Positions 1-7,536 of a stretch of DNA of 39,034 nucleotides are shown in pieces. How positions within the stretch are numbered: the stretch's first letter is position 1; every line of letters starts with the position of its first letter. The notes under the pieces were generated by a model. That model was not told where the DNA came from, made no database searches, and saw nothing but the letters and a program-made list of their open reading frames with translations. The stretch lies in NCBI GenBank assembly GCA_016874755.1, contig VGTH01000050.1:1-39034 (forward strand). The letters are read 5' to 3'. The translations under genes and the position numbers were made by a program. The DNA is from Deltaproteobacteria bacterium. GTDB lineage: Bacteria > Desulfobacterota > Binatia > UBA9968.

Positions 1-96
1 AAGAGCTTCCGCAAACTGAACGCACCACAGCTTGTCGGAAAAGTAGCGCGCGGGACGAAGTATGACAATGGCAAAGAGATGAGGGTCGCCGCCTAG
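1..96 (+). CDS. 3' end of an unidentified gene (partial)
   Basis: Frame 1 is open from the first base of the window to a TAG at 94-96. It encodes a basic C-terminal tail of 31 residues ending in KEMRVAA. The downstream gene has its own promoter, so this looks like the tail of a gene that starts outside the window. It is too short to identify. A chance open frame is possible, since 32 codons is a weak signal. Confidence 0.35.
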   Translation, partial: KSFRKLNAPQLVGKVARGTKYDNGKEMRVAA

Positions 97-143
97 TATC
101 TTTTTACACACCTATTGACAACGGCTCGCCGATGGTCGTTTGA

Positions 144-173
144 TTGACAATTGGCCCTCTAAGCTCATATCAT
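144..173 (+). promoter_or_regulatory. sigma70-like promoter of the TPR/beta-barrel gene
   Basis: A perfect -35 box TTGACA lies at 144-149. It is followed after 18 bases by TATCAT at 168-173, which matches the -10 consensus at five of six positions. Transcription would start near 180. That argues against translation from the TTG at 181 and for a start further in. Confidence 0.5.
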
Positions 174-285
174 CGCGGGTTTGTATATGAAATGCAAAAT
201 AGCAGGCTTTTCCATGAGATTTCATCAATGTGACGACATCAAAGTTGAGCTCAGTAGTCAGCCGCTGCTTCTTGCCACACGCAGA

Positions 286-1791
286 ATGCTTTTCGCGCTG
301 GTTTTAGCCATCGCGCTCTTGCACGCCATAGGTTCGGCGCCGCTAGTGTGGAGCCAGAGCATCGCGACGGTTGCCACGGTGCATATCGATCGTGCCGTGC
401 TGGCCTACGATCAGGGCAAGTTCGACGACGCCCTGAAGGAGCTGCAAGAGGCGCTTAAGATCGAACCGGAAAACGTCGAAGCGCTGTATTACCAGGGCAT
501 CGTCTATCTGGCGCTCAATCGTCCGGCGGAGGCACAGGCGGCGCTTGAAAAGGCCCGCCGCCTGCGGCCGGGCAATAGCGACGTGGCATTCCAGCTCGGC
601 GTGCTCTACTTCGGGCAGGAGAACTATGATCGCGCCGAACCACTGTTACGACAGGTCTACCGGGTCGAACCCCGGCGGCCCAATCTTGGCTACTATCTCG
701 GGTTTATCGAGTACCGCGACAAAAACTATCGCGAAGCGGTGCGCCTCCTCGATAGCAATGTTGCCAGCGATGACAAGTTCGCGCAGTTGGCGAAGTTCTA
801 CTCAGCACTGGCGATGACATCGCTGGGGTTTCCGCGCGAGGGTCAGTCGGCGCTCGATCAGGCGCTGCGGCTCGATCCGGCGTCGCCGTTGAACTTGCCG
901 GCGCAGCGTTTCGGCGAGGTTTTGCAGAGCGCGGTCGAACGCGAGAAGCGTTTTAATGGCGAGCTGCGCCTGGGGATTTTTTACGATACCAACGTGCCAG
1001 TCGTTCCGGCTGCCAGCAGCGATATCGTCGCCCAAGCGATCCAGCAGGGGCAGCGCAGAAGAAAAAGTGAAGGTGAGCTGGCGGCACTCAATTTGTCTTA
1101 CACTTGGCTGAGAAAGCTCGATTGGGAGGGAACGATTTCGTATCGGTTTCTGCAAACGTATAACAATCATCTGACGGAATTTAATACTCAAGACCACACG
1201 CCAAATTTAAATATCGCTTACCGGACCTCGGTCGGCGGCATGCCGCTGATCGCCGGCTCGCAGTTTGCCTACGATTTTATCACCCTGGGTAACGCAAGAT
1301 TCTCCCAGCGCGGCATCGTCAATCCCTATTTAACATTGGTGGAAAATCAGGGAACGACGGTGTCGAATTCGACAAACTTGCAGTTTCGCCTGCAGGCCAA
1401 GGATTTTTTCAACGATAGGAAAGTCACGCGCCGCGAAGTGCGCGATGCGATCAACTATGCGCTGGGGCCGCTGCACTTCATAGCGTTTGAAGACGGCCGC
1501 CACTACGCCAAGCTCGGCTATCAGTACGACTTTGACAAAGCCGAAGGCGAGGACTGGACCTACGCGGGGCACAGATTGCAATTTGGCGGCCAGTACACAC
1601 TGCCATGGTGGGATGTGCGGCTGCGCTATGATTTAGACTTGCACTGGCGCGCGCACAAGTATCGCCATAGTCTAATTCCCGCCACGGCTACCGGCACCGT
1701 GAAGCGGCGCGATGTCGAACCGGTGCATCAGTTCGGTGTGGCGAAAGATTTTTGGAATAACTTTACCGCCGGCATCGATTATCTATTCTGA
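286..1791 (+). CDS. secreted TPR-repeat protein with C-terminal outer-membrane beta-barrel
   Basis: The open frame reaches back to a TTG at 181. I prefer the ATG at 286 because it begins a clean signal peptide (MLFALVLAIALLHAIG, then a likely cut near WSQS) and because the promoter would start transcription at about 180. ATGs at 187 and 214 are alternatives, and no start has a clear Shine-Dalgarno. The mature N-terminal third is tetratricopeptide-like, with repeated motifs such as ALKIEPENVEALYYQG and ARRLRPGNSDVAFQLG, followed by further TPR-like helices. The remaining 280 or so residues are rich in alternating aromatic and polar strands and end in a terminal Phe (GIDYLF), the pattern of an outer-membrane barrel. 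The architecture resembles TPR-barrel surface assembly or export proteins, in which the TPR part sits in the periplasm. Substrate and exact family are not recognised. Confidence 0.75.
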   Translation: MLFALVLAIALLHAIGSAPLVWSQSIATVATVHIDRAVLAYDQGKFDDALKELQEALKIEPENVEALYYQGIVYLALNRPAEAQAALEKARRLRPGNSDVAFQLGVLYFGQENYDRAEPLLRQVYRVEPRRPNLGYYLGFIEYRDKNYREAVRLLDSNVASDDKFAQLAKFYSALAMTSLGFPREGQSALDQALRLDPASPLNLPAQRFGEVLQSAVEREKRFNGELRLGIFYDTNVPVVPAASSDIVAQAIQQGQRRRKSEGELAALNLSYTWLRKLDWEGTISYRFLQTYNNHLTEFNTQDHTPNLNIAYRTSVGGMPLIAGSQFAYDFITLGNARFSQRGIVNPYLTLVENQGTTVSNSTNLQFRLQAKDFFNDRKVTRREVRDAINYALGPLHFIAFEDGRHYAKLGYQYDFDKAEGEDWTYAGHRLQFGGQYTLPWWDVRLRYDLDLHWRAHKYRHSLIPATATGTVKRRDVEPVHQFGVAKDFWNNFTAGIDYLF

Positions 1792-1854
1792 TGTGATTTT
1801 GACCGACACTACTCATCTTTACGTTCAGCAGCGCAAGTAGCGCACGGCGGCGGC

Positions 1855-3012
1855 CTACATGAAATGCACGAAGATCGAATTGGCGAGCAGTAAGCCTTTA
1901 GCCGTGAGCCGGAGAAAGCCGCTGCTCTCTTCTAGCAATCCTTCGTTGGTCCACAAGCCAATCTTTGGGTAAACACGCGCCGGAGGCTCGCCAAAGCGGC
2001 GGCAGAACTCTGCGACGGATATACCCTCGGTCAGGCGCAGACCGAGAAACATGAATTCGCCCATCGCTTTGTCGCGATCGATCGCTTCCCAATCAACAAC
2101 CGCTGTGCCAGTGTCGTTCAGCTGAGCCATGTATTTACCGGGATTTTTCTCATTGCTCCACCGCTGCCCGGTCACCGCGTCGCTGCTGCGCAGGTAGCTG
2201 TGGGCGCCGGCGCCGAGCCCCAGATAGTCGCCGCTTTTCCAGTAGTTCACATTATGGCGTGAGTGATGTCCGGGTCTTGCGTAATTGGAAATCTCGTAGC
2301 GAACTAAACCCCCTGGCGCGAGCTTATTTTCGATCAGCTCGGCCATGGCGATCTCTTCGTCTTCACTCAAGTTCTGCATGCGCCCGGCGCGATACTCGTG
2401 GTGGAATGGTGTGCCCTCTTCGAAAGTGAGGTTATAGGCCGAGAGATGCGGCGGTTGGAATCCCAACGCCGTGTCGAGATCAGCTGCCAGCTCGTTGAGT
2501 GTTTGGCCCGGGTTGGCAAAGATCACGTCGAAGCTGAAATTTTCGAAGCCCGATTGGCGGACCACATGCAAAGCTGTTTTCGCTTCATCTGCCGAGTGAA
2601 CGCGGCCGAGAAACTTTAACAGGCGTTCTTGAAACGATTGCACGCCGACGCTGATCCGGTTCACGCCGGCGTCTCGATAACCGGCAAAATTCGCGGCATC
2701 GACGCTACCCGGGTTGGCTTCCATAGTGATTTCGCAGGCGGCGTCGAGCGGAAACGTGGCGGCGACCCAAGCGAGAATCCTGCCGATGCTGGTCGGCTTG
2801 AAGGTAGACGGCGTGCCGCCGCCGAAGAAGATGCTCTGCAGCTCACGACCGCGCCAATCTCCTGCGGAACCGTAGTGCTCTAATTCTCGCACCAGCGCGT
2901 CCGTGTACTGCGCCTCCGGTATCTGTGGCACGACGTGCGAGTTGAAGTCACAGTAGGGGCACTTACTGACGCAGTAGGGAATATGAACGTAGAGTGAAAA
3001 CGGCGCCGCCAT
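1855..3012 (-). CDS. hemW: HemW-type radical SAM haem chaperone (coproporphyrinogen III oxidase-like)
   Basis: The 385-residue protein has the radical SAM motif C14-x3-C18-x2-C21 in IPYCVSKCPYCDFNSH. This is followed by the family landmarks FFGGGTPS, EITMEANPGS, RISVGVQSF and LGLGAGAHSY. Proteins with this CxxxCxxCDF pattern belong to the HemW group. They bind haem and a 4Fe-4S cluster and are thought to deliver haem to cytoplasmic or membrane enzymes. True HemN oxygen-independent oxidases carry a further cysteine after the motif, which is absent here (Asp-Phe instead). Length is normal for HemW. It is transcribed alone, divergent from the DUF898 gene. Old annotations call this family hemN, which is misleading. 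Confidence 0.9.
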   Translation of the reverse strand: MAAPFSLYVHIPYCVSKCPYCDFNSHVVPQIPEAQYTDALVRELEHYGSAGDWRGRELQSIFFGGGTPSTFKPTSIGRILAWVAATFPLDAACEITMEANPGSVDAANFAGYRDAGVNRISVGVQSFQERLLKFLGRVHSADEAKTALHVVRQSGFENFSFDVIFANPGQTLNELAADLDTALGFQPPHLSAYNLTFEEGTPFHHEYRAGRMQNLSEDEEIAMAELIENKLAPGGLVRYEISNYARPGHHSRHNVNYWKSGDYLGLGAGAHSYLRSSDAVTGQRWSNEKNPGKYMAQLNDTGTAVVDWEAIDRDKAMGEFMFLGLRLTEGISVAEFCRRFGEPPARVYPKIGLWTNEGLLEESSGFLRLTAKGLLLANSIFVHFM

Positions 3013-3104
3013 CCGAGTTCATCTTAGTTGGCCTTCAACCGCACCGCAAGAAAGCGGTTGGCAGCCGCGTGGCGGATTGTGTATCGTGGCGCGAATGGTT
3101 TGGC

Positions 3105-3113
3105 GGAGGTGAT
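3105..3113 (+). promoter_or_regulatory. near-perfect Shine-Dalgarno for the DUF898 gene
   Basis: GGAGGTGAT lies five bases before the ATG at 3119 and is complementary to the 16S rRNA 3' end over nine bases. It fixes the start of the DUF898 gene and predicts efficient translation. Most neighbours in the window have weak or no such site. Confidence 0.6.
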
Positions 3114-3118
3114 GTAGC

Positions 3119-4069
3119 ATGGCAATGGAACTGTTGACGGAAAGCTCCGGCGTCTTACAAAGCGCGGAGTCGCGCCGCTTTGCTTTCCACGGCGTCGGCG
3201 GCACGTTGTTCGGCATTCAGATTGTCAATTTGTTTTTGAGCATCGTGACATTGGGCATTTTCAGCTTCTGGGGCCGCGTCAAAGTTCGTAAGTACATGAT
3301 GAGCCAGACTGAATTCGAAGGCGATCGCTTTGCCTATCATGGCAATGGCCAAGAGCTGCTCATCGGCTGGCTCAAGGCTCTAGTGTTTGTTGGAGTTCCG
3401 TTGCTGATTCTCACGTTTCTCTCCGCCGGCGCGCTGGCTTACCTCGCGGTTCTCGCCTTCATGCCGATCGCGGTGGTGAGCGCTAGGCGTTATCGGCTCA
3501 GCCGCAGCTCCTGGCGCAATATCCGTTTCTCGTTTCGCGGGCGAGTTTGGGATTTTGCTTTGCTATCGGTCAAGGGCTGGTTTCTGAGCGCGGTGACATT
3601 TGGCATCGCCTACCCTGTCTGGCAGAACTGGCGCCAAAGCTATCTCGTTTCCCATTCACATTTTGGCAATCAAAAATTCGACTACGACGGCCGCGGCAGC
3701 GAACTCATATGGAACTTTTTGTTGCATTTGTTGCTAACGATTCCGGCGCTCGGAATTAACTGGTTCTGGTATTGGGCGCGGCTGCAACGCTACTATTGGA
3801 ATCATACGCGTTTCGGCGCGGCGCGTTTCAGCTCACAGGTCAGCGGCGGCGGCCTCTTCGGTCTCATGTTTGTCAATCTGCTGCTTTTGCTCGTTACACT
3901 GGGCCTCGCCTGGTCCTGGGTGCAGGTGCGCAACGCGCGCTACTACCTCGAACACCTGACCCTGGACGGCGCGCTCGACGTCGCGGCCATTATGCAGGAC
4001 GCGCAGACGGCCAGCGCCACGGGCGAAGCGCTGTCAGGATTTTTCGATTTGGATTTTGATCTCGGCTAA
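3119..4069 (+). CDS. YjgN/DUF898 family multi-pass inner-membrane protein
   Basis: This 316-residue protein contains three copies of the DUF898 module. Each has a FxFxGxGGxLF-type entry, a hydrophobic stretch, and a TLGI/L-x-x-FW/W block. The copies show as FHGVGGTLFGIQIVNLFLSI, then FAYHGNGQELLIGW, and finally FSSQVSGGGLFGLMFVNLLL. WGRVKVRKYMMSQTEFEGDRFAYHG is close to the family consensus around the first repeat. About six hydrophobic segments predict an integral inner-membrane protein. The function of the family is not established. It sits 87 bases upstream of an M48 protease on the same strand, a pairing that recurs in other bacteria and suggests a joint envelope role. The start is set by a very strong Shine-Dalgarno. 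Confidence 0.85.
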   Translation: MAMELLTESSGVLQSAESRRFAFHGVGGTLFGIQIVNLFLSIVTLGIFSFWGRVKVRKYMMSQTEFEGDRFAYHGNGQELLIGWLKALVFVGVPLLILTFLSAGALAYLAVLAFMPIAVVSARRYRLSRSSWRNIRFSFRGRVWDFALLSVKGWFLSAVTFGIAYPVWQNWRQSYLVSHSHFGNQKFDYDGRGSELIWNFLLHLLLTIPALGINWFWYWARLQRYYWNHTRFGAARFSSQVSGGGLFGLMFVNLLLLLVTLGLAWSWVQVRNARYYLEHLTLDGALDVAAIMQDAQTASATGEALSGFFDLDFDLG

Positions 4070-4156
4070 GCAGGGATATAAACCAGGAGACACAGCGGGC
4101 CAATCTCGCCTCTGTGACATCGGTTCATCAGTGGCGAATCTTCCGAAAGTTTCCAT

Positions 4157-5266
4157 ATGCAACTCGAATGGCGTGGCCACTACCTTGACGGCAAAAGCGC
4201 TCAGCGCCGCGGTGCCGTCGTGCAGCTTCAAGCTTCGGGTCTAAGAATTACACTTGACGACGGCGCGCTGCTCGATTGGCCCTACGCTGAAATCAAACAA
4301 ACCCAGGGGGCCTACGCCGGCGAGCAGGTGCGACTCGAACGCGGCGGCGAATTTGCCGAGGCGCTGCTAATTCAAGATAGCGACTTCCTCGCGACACTGC
4401 ATCGGGTGGCGCCAAACCGAGCTGAGCGGTTCCACAATCCAGCCGATCGTCCCGCGCGTCTTCGCGCGACCATCGTCGCAGGGGTCGTGTCCATCGTCGC
4501 GCTGATTGCACTCTATCTCTACGGCGTGCCCGCGTTGGCCACCGCCGTGACCCCATTTGTGCCGGTTGCCTGGGAAGAGAAGCTCGGCGCGATGGTGATG
4601 GACCAGATGGTGCAACCGGAGAAGCAATGCAACGATCCGGTTCTGCGCAAAACAATCGACGAGATCGTTGCGAAGTTAACGGCCACAGTGCCCAACAGCC
4701 CTTACAAATTTCGCGTCTATTTAGTGAACGACCCCACGGTCAACGCTTTGGCAGCGCCAGGCGGATACATCGTGATTTTTCGCGGCTTGCTCGAAGCGAC
4801 CCGGCGACCCGAAGAGCTAGCCGGCGTGCTGGCGCACGAGCTGCAGCACGTGCTCAAGCGCCACTCTACCAAGTTGATCCTACAACATGTGTCGACGGGG
4901 GTATTGATGTCGGCGTTTTTCGGCGATGTCAGCGGTTTGGCTTCGTTTGGCTTGGAAGCGGCGCAGACCCTGGCCTTGCTGCGCTATAGCCGCGGCCACG
5001 AAAGCGAAGCCGACGCAGCAGGTCTAAAGATGCTCAACGCGGCGGGCATTGACGGGAGCGGCATCATATCGTTCTTTGAGATCTTGCAAGCCAAATCCGG
5101 CGGTGAGCCCGGTTTCTTGAAGTACGTCTCGAGTCATCCCGATACCCAAGACCGCATTGCCCGACTCAAATCGTTGGCAGATCAAACAGAGCAGGCGGCA
5201 GCAAGACCACTGCGTTATGATTGGGCCAATGTGAAAAAAATCTGCGCGGCTCGCAGCACTCGTTAG
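4157..5266 (+). CDS. membrane-anchored M48 family zinc metalloprotease
   Basis: The 369-residue protein has three parts. The first 85 residues or so form a small beta-rich domain (LEWRGHYLDGKSAQRRGAVV) like the N-terminal domain of some M48 proteases. A transmembrane helix follows at about residues 104-125. The rest is an M48 peptidase domain with H227-E228-x-x-H231 in AHELQHVLKRHS, and the third zinc ligand is probably E282 in HESEAD. The APGGYIVIFRGLLE segment before HExxH is also typical of the Oma1/BepA-like branch. With a single helix ahead of the catalytic domain, the protease probably faces the periplasm and acts in envelope protein quality control. It follows the DUF898 gene in the same direction and overlaps the 3' end of the convergent MBL gene by four bases. 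Confidence 0.88.
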   Translation: MQLEWRGHYLDGKSAQRRGAVVQLQASGLRITLDDGALLDWPYAEIKQTQGAYAGEQVRLERGGEFAEALLIQDSDFLATLHRVAPNRAERFHNPADRPARLRATIVAGVVSIVALIALYLYGVPALATAVTPFVPVAWEEKLGAMVMDQMVQPEKQCNDPVLRKTIDEIVAKLTATVPNSPYKFRVYLVNDPTVNALAAPGGYIVIFRGLLEATRRPEELAGVLAHELQHVLKRHSTKLILQHVSTGVLMSAFFGDVSGLASFGLEAAQTLALLRYSRGHESEADAAGLKMLNAAGIDGSGIISFFEILQAKSGGEPGFLKYVSSHPDTQDRIARLKSLADQTEQAAARPLRYDWANVKKICAARSTR

Positions 5267-6033
5267 AAGCGCAGAACCTCGTCGTCCTTTAGAACGTGCA
5301 GCTGTGGTCGCCTGAGTGCTTTGATCTCGGCGATGATCTCGCGGCGAAATTGCGGTTTCAAATGAGTGACATAAATTGGCGTTGCAGGGCGATTCAGCTT
5401 GTCGATTTCTCGCGCCAACATTGCCGGCGTTAAATGCCGGCTGGCCGCGGCGACGTCGCGCAATCGATTGGGAAAAGATGTCTCGATAACAACGCCTCCG
5501 AGGCTGTTCTGCTTCTTCGCCAGCGACCACACCTCACTTGTCGGTCCGGTGTCGCCGAGGTGCAGCAGCGTTTTAGTTTGGTTCTGTATGAAAAATGCGA
5601 CACTTGGAACGATGTGATGCACCGCCACAGGCGTAATCCGATAGTTACCCACGCGGGTCGCCCGCTTGATTGGAAGCACACGCAGCTGCAGTACCGGCTT
5701 GGTCTGACTCGGACCTTTGATCTTAGTAAAATCCGGCCAAATTCCGTCGTTGAAAAAATATTTTCGCAAACCTTCAACGATCGGTCGTGTGCCCCATATA
5801 TTGATGCTCGCCTTGCACTTGCCAAAAAGATTGTCAGCTAACGTGCCGAGCCCCATGACATGGTCGAGGTGGATATGGGTAACCAGGATGTTTTGGATTT
5901 TCAGTTGCGCCTGCCAGCTAAGCGCCCCGGTCACGCCGCCAGCGTCAATCAACAAAGTATCGTCAACGAGAAACGACGATAACCTGTGGCCAGGCAACTG
6001 GCCGCCCGAGCATCCCAATACGCGCAGTTTCAT
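5263..6033 (-). CDS. MBL-fold cyclic-nucleotide phosphodiesterase, class II (PDE1) type
   Basis: This 256-residue metallo-beta-lactamase-fold protein has the metal motif H53-x-H55-x-D57-H58 in VTHIHLDHVMGL. It opens with MKLRVLGCSGGQLPGHRLSSF and later has HLGDTGPTSEVW, VVIETSFPN and the HLTP...YVTHLKP block. That set fits the class II 3',5'-cyclic-nucleotide phosphodiesterase family (PDE1/CpdP) better than RNase Z or lactonase MBL families. The expected reaction is hydrolysis of cAMP or cGMP to the 5'-nucleotide in the cytoplasm. The divergent neighbour begins with a cyclic-nucleotide-binding domain, which supports this assignment. Activity is inferred, since MBL substrates are hard to predict from sequence. 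Confidence 0.75.
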   Translation of the reverse strand: MKLRVLGCSGGQLPGHRLSSFLVDDTLLIDAGGVTGALSWQAQLKIQNILVTHIHLDHVMGLGTLADNLFGKCKASINIWGTRPIVEGLRKYFFNDGIWPDFTKIKGPSQTKPVLQLRVLPIKRATRVGNYRITPVAVHHIVPSVAFFIQNQTKTLLHLGDTGPTSEVWSLAKKQNSLGGVVIETSFPNRLRDVAAASRHLTPAMLAREIDKLNRPATPIYVTHLKPQFRREIIAEIKALRRPQLHVLKDDEVLRF

Positions 6034-6156
6034 AGGAAAATGAATTTGTAGTCTAACCTGCTTTGAAATACTTGACTAGCGGAAAATCTGGAAAAACGGT
6101 AAATACCGACATGCTCCGAGCACGCTCCGACGATTTCTCAGCTCGCTCCGCCCCAT

Positions 6157-7533
6157 ATGGCTGATCCTGCAATTACGATTCGCAGCATTCCGCTCTTCTC
6201 TGCGCTTTCTCGCGAAGACATCGCCAAGGTGCTGGGCAAGCTGGAGGAAGTCTCCGTTCCATCGGGCGCGACCATCTTTTCTCAAGGCGACCAGGGAGAC
6301 GCGTTCTACGTTATTCAATCTGGCGCAGTGCAGGTCATCGTCGAAGCGGCGGCGGGGCGGAGAGAAGTCGTCGCCGTCCTGGGCGCACAAGATGGCTTCG
6401 GCGAGATGGCGCTCCTTTCCGGTGAACCGCGCTCGGCGTCCGTGGTCGCCATCGCCGACACCTCGCTCTGGCGTTTGAGTCGCGAGTCATGGAATGAGCT
6501 GATCGAGAAGCATCCGTCCTGGCTGCTCCATTTCTGCGCCACCATTAGCAAACGGCTGGCGCGCCTCGACGCGCAATATTCTTATGGGCGCGATGCTTAT
6601 CGGTCTTTGGCAGAAAACTATTACGCTTCCCGCACCAGGGAACATCAGCAGTTCCTGCGCCGCGCGGCGCTATTGGATTGGCTGGACGCGGAAACCGCAG
6701 GGAGCTTGCTCCGTGCCAACGATGCTGCCGGTTGTATCAGAGACCTGCAGACCAGCCAGCTGCCGCTCCTGCAAAGTGGCAGCGACCATCGGCTGGAGTT
6801 CCATCCGCTATTCGGCGAATTCTTGCGTGGCAGGCTCGCCGCCATCGAAGGTTCGGCGGGCGAGCGCGAGCTTCATGCGGATATCAGCGCCGGCTACGAG
6901 TCGTTAGCACAGTGGCCCCAAGCGATCGAACACGCGCTCGCCGGCGAGAATTGGCGCCGAGCACGAATGTTGCTGATCGAGCACTACGGCGGTGGCGCAG
7001 AAACCTCGGCAAATTTTGTTAAGACCGCCCTGGATCGGTTTCCAACGGGTTTTTTCCACGGCGACACCGCTTTGATTCAACTAAAGGCTGACGCAATGTT
7101 GGCCTTGGCCGATCCGCAAGGAGCCTATCGAGTCTATCAAGAAGCGCTGGCACACCAGCGTTCACACGTCGGCGTAGTTCAATATCAAAACATGGCCCGA
7201 GCTTTGTACGAGAGACGTGAGTACAACCAGGCCGTGCAGTGTTTGCGCAGCGCGCTCAAGATCCTCGAGCAGGACGTCGGCGAGCACCGTGGCCCGTCGC
7301 TGCTGCGCCAATCCGATGGCGAGCCAGGTGAAAGACCCTTCTCACGACAAAAAACGCGCTACAGCCCCGCGCTCCGCCTCCGGCGCATCGTCAGAAAACC
7401 CAGCCTCATTCGTTGGCTCGGCGGCATCGCTGGCGCCGCCATTTGGGCCTACTTTTGGTTCGGCACTCCCGCCATCGGTTTGGAACCTGCGGCGACAAAG
7501 CTGTTAGGGCTCGTCTGCTTGACACTCATCTAA
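6157..7533 (+). CDS. cyclic-nucleotide-binding / MalT-like winged-helix / TPR protein, N-terminal part of a split permease fusion
   Basis: Residues 10-130 or so are a CRP-type cyclic-nucleotide-binding domain. Its phosphate-binding cassette FGEMALLSGEPRSAS (G82, E83, R92, S95) looks competent to bind ligand. Residues of about 145-260 resemble the winged-helix part of MalT-type regulators (FLRRAALLDWLD, LPLLQSG, LEFHPLFGEFLRGRL, WPQAIEHALAGENWRRAR) but no NTPase domain precedes it. TPR-like helices follow to about 370, then a basic linker, then one transmembrane segment (IRWLGGIAGAAIWAYFWF) and the start of a second. The frame stops at TAA 7531-7533, inside that second hydrophobic segment, and continues in the same frame as an anion permease. 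I read this as the front part of a roughly 880-codon gene interrupted by a nonsense change. A stable soluble sensor made from this piece alone cannot be excluded. Confidence 0.7.
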   Translation: MADPAITIRSIPLFSALSREDIAKVLGKLEEVSVPSGATIFSQGDQGDAFYVIQSGAVQVIVEAAAGRREVVAVLGAQDGFGEMALLSGEPRSASVVAIADTSLWRLSRESWNELIEKHPSWLLHFCATISKRLARLDAQYSYGRDAYRSLAENYYASRTREHQQFLRRAALLDWLDAETAGSLLRANDAAGCIRDLQTSQLPLLQSGSDHRLEFHPLFGEFLRGRLAAIEGSAGERELHADISAGYESLAQWPQAIEHALAGENWRRARMLLIEHYGGGAETSANFVKTALDRFPTGFFHGDTALIQLKADAMLALADPQGAYRVYQEALAHQRSHVGVVQYQNMARALYERREYNQAVQCLRSALKILEQDVGEHRGPSLLRQSDGEPGERPFSRQKTRYSPALRLRRIVRKPSLIRWLGGIAGAAIWAYFWFGTPAIGLEPAATKLLGLVCLTLI

Positions 7534-7536
7534 TGG

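Noticed and set aside
5717-6043. Open frame on the plus strand opposite the MBL gene
   Set aside because: It is fully antisense to the conserved metal-binding part of the phosphodiesterase-like gene and has no motif of its own.
7531-7533. Stop-codon recoding to selenocysteine or pyrrolysine
   Set aside because: The codon is TAA, not TGA or TAG, and no recoding stem or related gene is visible. A nonsense change or sequence error is simpler.
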